From NCBI RefSeq assembly GCF_003991905.1, contig NZ_RSCL01000002.1:198146-262145 (forward strand): a DNA stretch of 64,000 nucleotides, read 5' to 3'. Positions 8,531 through 17,657 of this stretch are shown piece after piece. This stretch comes from Dulcicalothrix desertica PCC 7102 (GTDB lineage Bacteria; Cyanobacteriota; Cyanobacteriia; Cyanobacteriales; Nostocaceae). A program made the translations under genes and the position numbers. The notes under the pieces are model-generated. The model was given only the letters and a program-made list of their open reading frames with translations. It ran no database searches and had not been told where the DNA came from. The number at the start of each line of letters is the position of its first letter. Position 1 is the first letter of the stretch.

Positions 8531-9850
8531 ATGAAATTTACTAATTATTATATCGCAACACAGGCTATATTTGATGAGCTAGAGTCTAAAAATAAGGTAG
8601 TTATTTTTGCTTCTCGAACATCAAATGTTAGAGTGATTGATGAAGAAATTTTAAATATACTTGTGTCCGAACGTTTTGATTTACTTCCAGAAGAAATTTT
8701 TCAAGACTTTCTAGATATTAAGTTAATTGTTAATGATGATTCGGAGTTATTAACCATTCTTAACCGAAATAATGGCGCCGCTATCAATGACGATGATTTA
8801 TATTTGGTTGTACAACCAACTGCTTATTGCCAATTAGGATGTCATTATTGTGGGCAAGAACATAGAAGTATAATGATGAGCGAGGAAGACCAGCAAAGAT
8901 TTATTGAAAGAGCTAGACAGAAGTTAGAAACAAAGAAGTTTAAAAGTCTTTCAATTGGCTGGTTTGGAGCAGAACCTTTAATTGGTTTGCCTGTGATGAA
9001 AGCTTTGACATCAGAATTAAAAGCTTTAGCTGCAAGTTATAATTGTAGTTATAACGCCAAAATTGTTACAAATGGTTTAGCGTTAACTAATAATGTGGCA
9101 ACAGAACTAGTTCAGGAGCTAGGTATTTCAGCAATTGAAATTACCCTTGATGGTGTTGCTGAATACCATGACATGCGTCGGATGCAAAAAAATGGTTTGC
9201 CAACGTTTGATAAGATTTTTGCGAATGTAGTTAATTTAGCAAACCGTCAAGATTTAGATTTTAATTTAAGTATTCGCTGCAATGTTGATTATGATAATTA
9301 TGAATCAGTATCTTTATTATTGCACGAATTAGCGGCAGCAGGTATACAAGATAAGATAAGCTTTTATGTGGCGCCTATTCATTCATGGGGAAATGATGCT
9401 CATAAAAAATCCCTTTCCAAAGAAGAATTTGCCTCTCTAGAAATCAACTGGTTCGTTGAGATGCTAGAGCTAGGTTTCAAAACAAATTTTATTCCGGAAC
9501 AGAAACCTTTAGTTTGTATGGCTGTAATGCCAGACGCAGAACTTGTTGACGCTTACGGGAATATATTCAACTGTAGCGAAGTTTCTTATGTACCAACCTA
9601 TGGTACACCAAACGAATATGCCATAGACCACCTTCTCGGTAAACCCATGCCTGGTAAACGCGAACGCTTAGGAAATTTCAATCAACGAGTTTTAAAAGGA
9701 GAATTTGATTGTGCAACTTGCCCAATGCTACCAGTTTGTGGTGGCGCCTGTCCAAAAAGCTGGCTTGAAGGTATGGCGCCTTGCCCTAGTACAAAACATA
9801 ATATTCAAGAGCGCTTACTATTAGCTTACGCAGTTTCCAGATTATCTTAG
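8531..9850 (+). CDS. Radical SAM/SPASM domain protein, likely peptide-modifying
   Basis: A 439-residue enzyme. Residues 1-90 form an N-terminal region, the radical SAM core binds a 4Fe-4S cluster through CQLGCHYC (CX3CX2C, about residues 99-106), and the C-terminal SPASM region has the cysteine-rich pattern CMAV...FNCSE...CATCPMLPVCGGACP...CP for auxiliary clusters. SPASM enzymes of this size typically install crosslinks or thioethers in peptides, or activate sulfatases. No sulfatase is adjacent; the nearest candidate substrate is the exported protein at 8060. Reaction unknown. Confidence 0.85.
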   Translation: MKFTNYYIATQAIFDELESKNKVVIFASRTSNVRVIDEEILNILVSERFDLLPEEIFQDFLDIKLIVNDDSELLTILNRNNGAAINDDDLYLVVQPTAYCQLGCHYCGQEHRSIMMSEEDQQRFIERARQKLETKKFKSLSIGWFGAEPLIGLPVMKALTSELKALAASYNCSYNAKIVTNGLALTNNVATELVQELGISAIEITLDGVAEYHDMRRMQKNGLPTFDKIFANVVNLANRQDLDFNLSIRCNVDYDNYESVSLLLHELAAAGIQDKISFYVAPIHSWGNDAHKKSLSKEEFASLEINWFVEMLELGFKTNFIPEQKPLVCMAVMPDAELVDAYGNIFNCSEVSYVPTYGTPNEYAIDHLLGKPMPGKRERLGNFNQRVLKGEFDCATCPMLPVCGGACPKSWLEGMAPCPSTKHNIQERLLLAYAVSRLS

Positions 9851-9859
9851 TTTATCAAA

Positions 9860-11041
9860 TTACCATCCTCCTCCGGCGCCACCACCCCCACAGTCACCAC
9901 CACCGAAACCACCGCTATCTCCGTAACTGCCTCCTCCTGTTCCCCCATCAGTATAACCATTTGAGTCATTTGAGCCTCTAGAAGGTATTACTTGAATTGT
10001 TGTATGAGAATAACTACAGCAGTTACACTTTTCTGTTACTGACTCTTCACCTTTTTTTGAAATAGTCGCAGGTTTTATAGTTTTGTATCTACGTTGCACG
10101 GTTAATTCTTGACAGTTAGGGCAATTTAAAAATTTTCTGTAATTAAGTACATACGCACGTATATGAATAGCTGTAGGAGGAATTTCTGGATGGCATTTTG
10201 GACATCTCCAACCATCAAAGCGTACACTACGTAGTTCTTGAGCTACCTGTTCTGGTGGGTTTAAATATGAAATTAAAGATTGTGGGTCAACCTTTTCCAT
10301 TGACTGACCACATTCACTACATGTTGCGGCGCCGTCTATTGTGCCATCATATATACGAGATTTGCCATTAGGCGCCAAACGAATTGGACGCAAAGCTAAT
10401 GCAATAATACAAGAAAAAGCAATTACCAATCCTCCGAGCAGTCCAAAAAATGTATATTCTGGATGGTGTATAGGCTTACCCCAAATTTTTATAGTCGCAT
10501 GAACGGCAGTAAAAGTTTTATCTTCCGATAAAGCTTGAATTAAAGCTTGTGTACCAATTAAGGTTCCTTCAGAAAAATGATGCTGCTTGAATGAAGGAAT
10601 GATTTTAGAGTCAATAATCTGCTTGACTTTGTTGTTTGGCAGTATCGCTTCAATGCCATAGCCAGTAATTATTTCTACTTTCCGCTCTGCTTGAGACACT
10701 AAAAGCAAAATGCCATTATTAACGCTCTTTTTGCCAATTCCCCAATATTTAAATAGTTGTGTTGCAAAATATCTGGGAGTTAAGCTAGGTGAAGTATCTT
10801 CAACTGTAACTACAGCAATTTCAGTACCTGTTTTCTTCTCATATTCAGTTAGAATTTCATTGATTGTACTTTTATCTTCAGAGGTAAGAATATTTGCCAT
10901 ATCCGTAACCCAACCACCGTAAACAACACGAGGGTTAGGAACTTCTCGAATAGTTATGGCAAAAGCAGATGCGGAACTGCCCAATAGCACCAAGCAAACC
11001 AGAATCAAAGATACTGCTGTTTTAATAAATCTTGATAACAT
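9860..11041 (-). CDS. TPM-domain membrane protein with zinc-ribbon and Gly-rich tail
   Basis: A 393-residue protein from the ATG at 11041; the frame is open to 11092, but that part is translated from a repeat (GGCAGGGATGCC type). It has a signal peptide or N-terminal membrane segment, then a TPM (YgcG/Psb32-type) domain (residues about 35-165, with TEIAVVTVED and NGILLLVSQAERKVEI), a transmembrane helix (FFGLLGGLVIAFSCIIALAL), a cysteine-rich part with several CxxC pairs (CSECG, CPKCH, CPNCQ) and a Gly-rich end GGGGAGGGW. TPM proteins act in membrane-protein or photosystem II maintenance in phototrophs; the exact role here is unknown. Confidence 0.8.
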   Translation of the reverse strand: MLSRFIKTAVSLILVCLVLLGSSASAFAITIREVPNPRVVYGGWVTDMANILTSEDKSTINEILTEYEKKTGTEIAVVTVEDTSPSLTPRYFATQLFKYWGIGKKSVNNGILLLVSQAERKVEIITGYGIEAILPNNKVKQIIDSKIIPSFKQHHFSEGTLIGTQALIQALSEDKTFTAVHATIKIWGKPIHHPEYTFFGLLGGLVIAFSCIIALALRPIRLAPNGKSRIYDGTIDGAATCSECGQSMEKVDPQSLISYLNPPEQVAQELRSVRFDGWRCPKCHPEIPPTAIHIRAYVLNYRKFLNCPNCQELTVQRRYKTIKPATISKKGEESVTEKCNCCSYSHTTIQVIPSRGSNDSNGYTDGGTGGGSYGDSGGFGGGDCGGGGAGGGW

Positions 11042-11191
11042 TTGCACTTTAATTATGATAACTCTTGTGGAGCAGGCATCCCTGCCTGCCACAATTATAA
11101 GCTACAAGTATATTATCAGTGTAAAAGAGGAAGTAATTAGTCAACTTGTTGAATGATTAAATCCCCCCACGTGGAAGAGAGATTTTAAATA

Positions 11192-11719
11192 TCAAGCATC
11201 TTCATGTGAATTTGGCGCCTCGTTTCCGCGACCATCAAAATATAATTCGACTTCGTTACCATTATTTACAACTTCCACTTCGTAAAAAATACCTTGCGGT
11301 GTAATTTCAATCTCTCGTTTTTTAATTGTGCCGCTTGGGTATTGCGCTCTAACTTTATCAAGTACTACAGATGAAAACCCATTGTCTGATGATAGCTCGT
11401 ATTCTGTTTCTAACCATTGACCATTAGATGAGTACTCTGCTTCGTATTCTATGCCATTTTCGACGAAAACAGCTTCATAACCATAAGGTTGTAATTTCCA
11501 GTTAGGTGTTTTACCTGGATATTTCTTTGCGAAAGCACTTTGAACTACTTGAGGTACTTGTGAAGAGGAAATTACATCGTCTTGTAAGTCAACCCCATTT
11601 TCGCAAGATGCTAATAAGGTAGCTGCTAATACACAAGCAATTGTAGCCAAGCAGCGCAAGCTAGATAATGAAGTTAGCTGCGTGAGTAAATGCTTGCTAT
11701 CCAAAGTTAAGTACTGCAT
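11192..11719 (-). CDS. PepSY-like lipoprotein
   Basis: A 175-residue protein with a lipoprotein signal (ACVLAATLLASC, lipobox LASC). The mature part holds two PepSY-like repeats: a conserved pattern of AFAKKYPGKTPNWKLQPYGYEAVF then YEAEYSSNGQWLETE, and the second near RAQYPSGTIKKREIE. PepSY-like periplasmic proteins are thought to be inhibitory or binding modules; target unknown. It runs in the same direction as the TPM gene but 150 bp away, so co-transcription is uncertain. Confidence 0.75.
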   Translation of the reverse strand: MQYLTLDSKHLLTQLTSLSSLRCLATIACVLAATLLASCENGVDLQDDVISSSQVPQVVQSAFAKKYPGKTPNWKLQPYGYEAVFVENGIEYEAEYSSNGQWLETEYELSSDNGFSSVVLDKVRAQYPSGTIKKREIEITPQGIFYEVEVVNNGNEVELYFDGRGNEAPNSHEDA

Positions 11720-11944
11720 TTTTTATACATAGAATATAAGTATAAGTTTAACTACAACGTCGAATAAGAGCATTCCATACTCTTTTTGCTCTAAATATAT
11801 TTTCTATTTGAATGTAATTATAAAAACATTAATATGAAGTTCTTACTTAGAAAACTTATATGGAATGAAGTTTGGCGCCTCCTAAAACAGATTTATTTGT
11901 ATGGCTTTAAAGCTGTAGCGAAACAAGATTGTAAAATATATATC

Positions 11945-13423
11945 ATGATTGCAAATACCATTGAACGAAAAATAACAGTACCTGGTCCACGTGTTTCTCC
12001 ACTGTTTGGACACATTACTCAGGTTTTAAATTTTGTCGGCGACTCTATTAAGTTGTCGAGTCAGTTGTTTGATAAATATGGTTCGGTTGTTAGCCTAGCT
12101 CTTGGTGGTGGTACTAATGTTTACTCACCATATCCAAATTGCCCTGGTACGGTGTTGGGTTACGGTGCCGATGTTGTTCGTGAAGTGACAACTCAGCATG
12201 ATATCTATCATAAGTGTCCTCTGACTGCACGAATTTACAGTAAGCGCAATGACTCAGCACGTACTCAACCTTTTAGGCATTTTCTGGTTGGGTTATTTGG
12301 TGTGAACGGCGCCGACCATCGTCAACACCGACAATTATTAATGCCTGCTTTTCATAAATCACGTATCGAAGCTTACCGTGACGAGATGGTGGTAATTACC
12401 TCTTCTGAGCTTGAAAAACTACAGGTGGGTGAGGTTGTAGATACTCTTGAACTGATGCGGCGCCTAACGATGCGTATTGCTACTAAGACCTTATTTGGAA
12501 TGGATTTCAGTGAAAATGGTGATAGGTTTACAACGCTGTTAAAAGAAGTTTTTGGTAAATTTGGTAGTTCAGCAGTTCTTGCCCTTCCGTTTGATGTTCC
12601 TGGTTTTCCTTTTCATAAACTGCTCAACGACATGGTTGAGCTTGATGCTACTATGCGGGATACCATTCAGCAAAAGCGCTCTGCTGGTATTGATAGCGGT
12701 GATGTTCTATCTATGCTTATTCAAGCTAGAGATGCCGAAACTGGGATAACACTAACTGATGATGAATTACTTGGACATCTTGGTGTCATATATTTTGCTG
12801 GTCATGATACAAGTGCAAATGCATTAACTTGGACTTTATTTCTACTTTCTCAACATCCGCAAGTTGCTGCTGACTTACTTGATGAACTTGATAGCGTGTT
12901 ACATGGTGAGGCGCCTAGTATTGAACAATTACAACAGTTACCTTTATTAGAGCGTGTCATTAAAGAAAGTATGCGGGTACTATCTCCTGTTCCTTGGAAT
13001 GGTCGTGTGATTTCGCAGGATACTACATTCAGTGGTTATGATTTGCCGAAGGGTACAGAAGTTTTTGTCAGTATTTATCATACTAATCGGGCGCCTGAAA
13101 TATATTCCGACCCGGAGCGTTTTATTCCTCAACGCTGGGAGCAAATTCAGCCGAGTATATACGAATATAATCCTTTTAGTGCTGGGTCGCGCGTTTGTAT
13201 AGGCGCCGGGTTTGCCATGATGGAAATCAAAATTATTTTGGCAATGCTGTTAATGCGTTACCGTTTAGAGTTTTTACCACAACAAGTTAATGCCAAAGGA
13301 TTAATTGTGTTGTGTGCTGAAAATGGATTATCTATGCGAGTATGCAAACAAGACCGCGAATTTAATCGAGGTGTTGGTGGTGTAAGTGGGAATGTCAGTG
13401 AAATGGTCGATTTAGTAGAATAA
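11945..13423 (+). CDS. Cytochrome P450, CYP110-like (copy 1)
   Basis: A 492-residue P450. The heme-binding loop is FSAGSRVCIG, the oxygen-activating I-helix is AGHDTSANA, and the K-helix ExxR is ESMR. The length and N-terminal VPGPRVSPLFGH without a membrane anchor fit the CYP110 family of Nostocales, several members of which oxidise fatty acids or terpenes; substrate not inferable. The frame is open to 11834, but alignment with the tandem paralogue at 13432 places the start at 11945. The stop is 8 bp before the second copy, so the pair forms an operon. Confidence 0.9.
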   Translation: MIANTIERKITVPGPRVSPLFGHITQVLNFVGDSIKLSSQLFDKYGSVVSLALGGGTNVYSPYPNCPGTVLGYGADVVREVTTQHDIYHKCPLTARIYSKRNDSARTQPFRHFLVGLFGVNGADHRQHRQLLMPAFHKSRIEAYRDEMVVITSSELEKLQVGEVVDTLELMRRLTMRIATKTLFGMDFSENGDRFTTLLKEVFGKFGSSAVLALPFDVPGFPFHKLLNDMVELDATMRDTIQQKRSAGIDSGDVLSMLIQARDAETGITLTDDELLGHLGVIYFAGHDTSANALTWTLFLLSQHPQVAADLLDELDSVLHGEAPSIEQLQQLPLLERVIKESMRVLSPVPWNGRVISQDTTFSGYDLPKGTEVFVSIYHTNRAPEIYSDPERFIPQRWEQIQPSIYEYNPFSAGSRVCIGAGFAMMEIKIILAMLLMRYRLEFLPQQVNAKGLIVLCAENGLSMRVCKQDREFNRGVGGVSGNVSEMVDLVE

Positions 13424-13431
13424 TTAAGATA

Positions 13432-14910
13432 ATGATTACAATTACCAAATCAAAATTAACAGTACCTGGCCCACGTGTTGCTCCGGTATTTGGACGCATT
13501 ACCCAAACTCTAAACTTTGTTAGTGACTCTATTGGTATATCGAGTCAATTATTTAAAACTTACGGTTCAGTAGTTTCGTTAGCTCAAGGTGGGGGTACTA
13601 ATATTTACTCACCTCACGCGAATTGTCCTGGTACTGTGTTAGCTTATGGCCCAGATATTGTCCGTGAAGTTACGAGTCAGCATGATATTTATCATAAATG
13701 CCCTCTTATTGGTAGCTTTTACCGTAGGCGTAATGATTCTGAACGTACAACACCTTTCAGTCATTTTTTAGTTGGGTTATTTGGTATTAATAATGACTCA
13801 CATCGTCAACATCGGCAGCTTTTAATGCCCGCTTTTCACAAATCACGTATTGAATCTTACCGTAATGATATGGTAAAAATCGTCGAATCTTCGCTTTCAC
13901 AGTTGAAAGTTGGCGAGGTAGTAAATATAGTTGAAGTAATGCGGCGCCTAACGATGAGTATTGCTACAAAAACCCTTTTTGGTAAAGATGTTAACGAAGA
14001 TAGCAGCAACTTAATTAGACTACTACAAGAATTTGGCGCACAACTAACAAACCCGGCATCTGTATTATTACCAATAGATTTTCCTGGTTTACCTTACCAT
14101 AACTTGCTTGACGCATTAATTGCACTCGATGAGGAAATGCGTTCTATTATCCGTAAAAGATATGCAAGTAGCGTTGATGGTGGTGATATTATTTCAATGC
14201 TCGTTCAAGTTAAAGATGCAGATAGTGGTTTAACTTTAACCGAAGACGAATTACTCGGACACGTAACGGCTATTTTTGCTGCTGGGCATGATAGCAGTAC
14301 AAATGTTATAGCTTGGATACTATTTCTACTTTCACAACATCCGGATATTACTGCTGACTTAGTTGATGAACTTGATAGTGTGTTACATGGTGAGGCGCCA
14401 ACTGTTGAGCAGTTACAAAAGTTACCTTTATTAGACCGTGTTGTTAAAGAGGGTATGCGGGTACTTACAGCAATACCTTGGAACGGTCGCGTTACCTCAC
14501 AACCAACCACTTTGGGTGGTTATGAATTACCTGTAGGGACAGAGGTATTTGTGAGTATTTATCAGACACACCACATGCCAGAAATTTATCCTGAACCAGA
14601 ACGGTTTAATCCTCAACGTTGGGAAACAATTCAACCGACGATGTATGAGTATAACCCTTTTAGTGCAGGGTCACGCATTTGTATCGGCGCCGGGTTTGCG
14701 ATAATGGAAATCAAAATTATTTTAGCAATGCTGCTGATGCGTTATCGCTTGCAATTAATTACAGAAAAACCAATAAATGCCAAAGGTTTAATTGTGATGG
14801 CGCCTGAAAATGGAATGTTTATGAAAGTTCACAAACAAGACCGTCAATTTTGTCAAGGTGTAGGTGGTGTACATGGTAACGTGCGTGAAATGGTCAATTT
14901 GATGAATTAA
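13432..14910 (+). CDS. Cytochrome P450, CYP110-like (copy 2)
   Basis: A 492-residue P450 closely similar to the upstream gene along its full length, so the pair arose by tandem duplication. It retains FSAGSRICIG (heme Cys), AGHDSSTN (I-helix) and EGMR (the ExxR motif). Divergence is scattered, including the substrate-recognition stretches around residues 190-210, so the two may differ in substrate. CrtI-type desaturase lies 1.1 kb downstream, past a VapBC-like pair on the other strand. Confidence 0.9.
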   Translation: MITITKSKLTVPGPRVAPVFGRITQTLNFVSDSIGISSQLFKTYGSVVSLAQGGGTNIYSPHANCPGTVLAYGPDIVREVTSQHDIYHKCPLIGSFYRRRNDSERTTPFSHFLVGLFGINNDSHRQHRQLLMPAFHKSRIESYRNDMVKIVESSLSQLKVGEVVNIVEVMRRLTMSIATKTLFGKDVNEDSSNLIRLLQEFGAQLTNPASVLLPIDFPGLPYHNLLDALIALDEEMRSIIRKRYASSVDGGDIISMLVQVKDADSGLTLTEDELLGHVTAIFAAGHDSSTNVIAWILFLLSQHPDITADLVDELDSVLHGEAPTVEQLQKLPLLDRVVKEGMRVLTAIPWNGRVTSQPTTLGGYELPVGTEVFVSIYQTHHMPEIYPEPERFNPQRWETIQPTMYEYNPFSAGSRICIGAGFAIMEIKIILAMLLMRYRLQLITEKPINAKGLIVMAPENGMFMKVHKQDRQFCQGVGGVHGNVREMVNLMN

Positions 14911-15011
14911 TAGGTGGACTCAGAAAATTATGGCGTATTTTCCCAAAATACGCATCTCTAACTTTTGCTAATAATATCTGGTATAATATAGAAAATTAGA
15001 GTGGTCTAACT

Positions 15012-15278
15012 ATGATTGGTATTAATATTTATATTAATCAAGCAACTCAAAAATCTCTAATTCAAGCCGCTGCTTTAAATGAAATGTCTATAGAAGAGTT
15101 AGCTTCCTCACTGTTGAGAGAAAGTATCCAAGAAAGGTTTGGTGAAATTAGCAATTCGGAAACCCAAGCTGAATATCCAATTAATCCTCTTAGAGAAATG
15201 CGACCATATTCTTATTTGGCAGACCCGTCGGAACCTGCTATTTCCCCAGATGATTGGGAAATAAATCAGGATTTTTAG
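15012..15278 (+). CDS. Small antitoxin-like or hypothetical protein
   Basis: An 88-residue protein. Its N-terminal half (IYINQATQKSLIQAAALNE then SIEELASSLLRESI) resembles a ribbon-helix-helix or short helical DNA-binding segment, as in small antitoxins; the C-terminal half is polar and Pro-rich and ends DDWEINQDF. No toxin gene follows on this strand. Function not known. Confidence 0.5.
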   Translation: MIGINIYINQATQKSLIQAAALNEMSIEELASSLLRESIQERFGEISNSETQAEYPINPLREMRPYSYLADPSEPAISPDDWEINQDF

Positions 15279-15311
15279 GAGATATAGAATATTTAATTAC
15301 AAAATCGATGA

Positions 15312-15695
15312 CTAACGTATAACTTGTATATCAATACCTAGATTAAGGTTTTGCCATTGACGGTCTGCCGTTATAACTGGTTGACTAAGGAAAAGCCCTA
15401 ACCCAAGACAAGCCCTATCTCCAAACGATAACCCAATAATCTTTGTCAAAGGTCTAAGCATTCCTGCTTTTATTGCTTGTTCTAAATCAAAAGCAATAAC
15501 TTCAAGATTTAAGTTACCAAGAATTTTTTGAACTGTTAATTCTGGCACACCAGCGTCTGCGAGTTTAGCAACAACTTCTGAATAATTTACAGAACTAATT
15601 GCTGCTTGTGGTATGTAAGTAGCTACTTGCTCGCTACCTGTCTCCTGCTTAAGAAGAGCTAAAACAGCAGAAGCATCCAAAACTACCTCACTCAC
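15312..15695 (-). CDS. vapC: VapC-like PIN-domain toxin
   Basis: A 127-residue PIN ribonuclease. The acidic active-site residues can be placed in VVLDASAVLALL, NYSEVVAKL, SFGDRACLGLG and VITADRQW. VapC toxins cleave tRNA or rRNA when released from their antitoxin. Start: the GTG at 15695 overlaps the antitoxin stop by 8 nt (GTGAGTGA), a usual sign of translational coupling; the frame is open to 15788, but that part would overlap the antitoxin gene. Confidence 0.85.
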   Translation of the reverse strand: MSEVVLDASAVLALLKQETGSEQVATYIPQAAISSVNYSEVVAKLADAGVPELTVQKILGNLNLEVIAFDLEQAIKAGMLRPLTKIIGLSFGDRACLGLGLFLSQPVITADRQWQNLNLGIDIQVIR

Positions 15696-15930
15696 AGAGA
15701 CCTTCCTCTCTACGTTCGTCAATAAGTTCTGTTGCGAGCGAACGTTCGGCGGGAACAAACTGACGTACAAGAGCTTGTGCTTCGGCAATCAATGCTTCTA
15801 CAGAAGGCTGAGGTGAAGAATTGTTGAAAACCAAAACGACCTCGTACTCACCTGCCGGAATGTTAGTAGGTAGCTGAATTGTTAATTTGTGGTCTTCACT
15901 AACATTGACTTTTGTTGCGATTGTTTGCAT
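15688..15930 (-). CDS. vapB: VapB-like antitoxin
   Basis: An 80-residue protein upstream of and overlapping the PIN toxin. The N-terminal half (KLTIQLPTNIPAGEYEVVLVF) is of a beta-rich type common in cyanobacterial antitoxins, and the C-terminus (ATELIDERREEG) is a helical toxin-wrapping tail. It would neutralise the PIN toxin and repress the operon. The family assignment is by context and pattern. Confidence 0.75.
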   Translation of the reverse strand: MQTIATKVNVSEDHKLTIQLPTNIPAGEYEVVLVFNNSSPQPSVEALIAEAQALVRQFVPAERSLATELIDERREEGLCE

Positions 15931-16053
15931 ACAGCTGCTTAAGGTATTTACAAAATATATTATATGATAGCTATTTTCACTTCAACGAGAGCATCATAGG
16001 TCATTCATTGAGTAATAATGAAATTATAGGTTGGGTGTAGGTACAAGTAATCA

Positions 16054-17529
16054 ATGAATATTGTAGTGATAGGCGCCGGGTTTGGTGGAATAGCCACAGC
16101 GATACGTTTACAAGCAAGTGGGCATCAAGTTACGTTGATTGATAAACGTGATAAGTTAGGGGGACGTGCTTATGTATATGAGCTTTCCGGATTTAAATTT
16201 GATGGTGGTCCTACTATTATTACGGCGCCGTGGTTAATTGAGGAACTGTTTGACGTGTCGGGTAAACCGATGCAAGATTACGTCAAGCTTGTACAACTCA
16301 ACCCGTTTTATAATATTCGCTTTGAAGATGGTTCTGTTTTTCACTATAATAACGACGCTGATTATCTAATTGAACAAATCCGCGCGTTTAACCCGAATGA
16401 TGTGGCTGGTTACGAACGTTTTTACCAAGCGAGTCAAGCTGTTTTTAATAAGGGTTTGCCTTTAATGACTAAACCTTTCGGTAATATTACTGATATGGTG
16501 AAAGTGGCGCCTGATATGGTGGAATTACAGTCTTTTAAATCGGTAGCAGGGTTTGTTAATCAATATATTCAAGATGAACGACTACGACAGGTATTTAGTT
16601 TTCATCCGCTGTTAATTGGTGGCAACCCGTTTCAGAGTACTTCTATTTATGCGATGATTCATAAGCTTGAGCAGGCTTTTGGTATTTGGTTTGCAATGGG
16701 TGGTACTGGTGCCTTAGTTGAAGGTTTACGACGGTTATTTATAGATATAGGTGGTAAAGTTTTACTCAATACTGAAGTTACAGAAATTGTTATTGATGCT
16801 AAAACTAAGCGCGCAACTGGTGTCAATACAAATAATCATGGCTATATTGGCGCCGATGCAGTTGTTAGTAATGCTGATGTTGCATTTACATATTTAAATT
16901 TGATACCAGCAAAGTACCGTAGAAAATGGAGCGATAAGAGAATTAAAAGCCTGCGGTACTCGATGTCGTTGTTTGTGCTGTATTTTGGAACTAATCGCCA
17001 ATATGAACATATGGCGCATCATGAGATTCTGATGGGTAAGCGCTATCGAGATTGGATTGAAGATATATTTACGCGAAAATACTTACCTGATGATTTTTCG
17101 CTATACTTGCATCGACCAACTGCCACTGACCCTTCACTGGCACCATCTGGTTGTGATTGTTTTTATGTATTGGCGCCAGTACCTCACTTGGGTGGCAATG
17201 TAGATTGGAAGACTATGGCAAAACCGTTCCGCGATAGGATAGTTAAATATCTCGAAGAAAAATATTTACCCGATTTATCGCAGCATATCGTTACAGAACA
17301 TTATATAGACCCGTTACATTTTCGCTTCGACCTGAACAGTTACTTGGGAAGTGCGTTTTCAATTGAACCTACTTTGTTTCAATCTGCTTACTTCCGTCCC
17401 CATAACCAAAGTGAGGATATATCTAATTTATATTTTGTTGGTGCAGGTACACATCCAGGCGCCGGAATTCCTGGGGTGTTGAGTTCGAGTAAAATTGTAG
17501 CCCAGATGATTTCCCCAAAAGAGGGATAG
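16054..17529 (+). CDS. CrtI-type phytoene desaturase family FAD oxidoreductase
   Basis: A 491-residue flavoprotein with an N-terminal FAD dinucleotide loop (VIGAGFGGIATA) and the C-terminal signature FVGAGTHPGAGIPGVLSS of bacterial CrtI desaturases. CrtI dehydrogenates phytoene or related carotenoids. Most cyanobacteria use the CrtP/CrtQ/CrtH route, so a CrtI-type enzyme is either an extra desaturase for another carotenoid-like substrate or an acquired gene. CrtO ketolases are longer and lack this exact end. No phytoene synthase is nearby. Confidence 0.85.
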   Translation: MNIVVIGAGFGGIATAIRLQASGHQVTLIDKRDKLGGRAYVYELSGFKFDGGPTIITAPWLIEELFDVSGKPMQDYVKLVQLNPFYNIRFEDGSVFHYNNDADYLIEQIRAFNPNDVAGYERFYQASQAVFNKGLPLMTKPFGNITDMVKVAPDMVELQSFKSVAGFVNQYIQDERLRQVFSFHPLLIGGNPFQSTSIYAMIHKLEQAFGIWFAMGGTGALVEGLRRLFIDIGGKVLLNTEVTEIVIDAKTKRATGVNTNNHGYIGADAVVSNADVAFTYLNLIPAKYRRKWSDKRIKSLRYSMSLFVLYFGTNRQYEHMAHHEILMGKRYRDWIEDIFTRKYLPDDFSLYLHRPTATDPSLAPSGCDCFYVLAPVPHLGGNVDWKTMAKPFRDRIVKYLEEKYLPDLSQHIVTEHYIDPLHFRFDLNSYLGSAFSIEPTLFQSAYFRPHNQSEDISNLYFVGAGTHPGAGIPGVLSSSKIVAQMISPKEG

Positions 17530-17657
17530 TTGGGGCGCTAAAAATCTACTTAATCTTCCTCGTCATTAAAAATATCTTCAAAGTCTAAACCGCCAATAAT
17601 TTGACGTATTCTCAGACATAAAGTATAAAAGTATACAGTTGCTCCTAATACAAGACG

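Noticed and set aside
8060-9850. Assignment to the GrrA/GrrM glycine-rich RiPP system
   Set aside because: The upstream protein has a signal-like N-terminus but no glycine-rich repeats, so the specific family name is not supported.
17556-17657. Minus-strand frame ending in a protein-like tail (RIRQIIGGLDFEDIFNDEED) between the CrtI-type and nucleotidase genes
   Set aside because: The C-terminal part looks like real protein, but no usable start codon exists before the frame enters the nucleotidase gene; at best a remnant.
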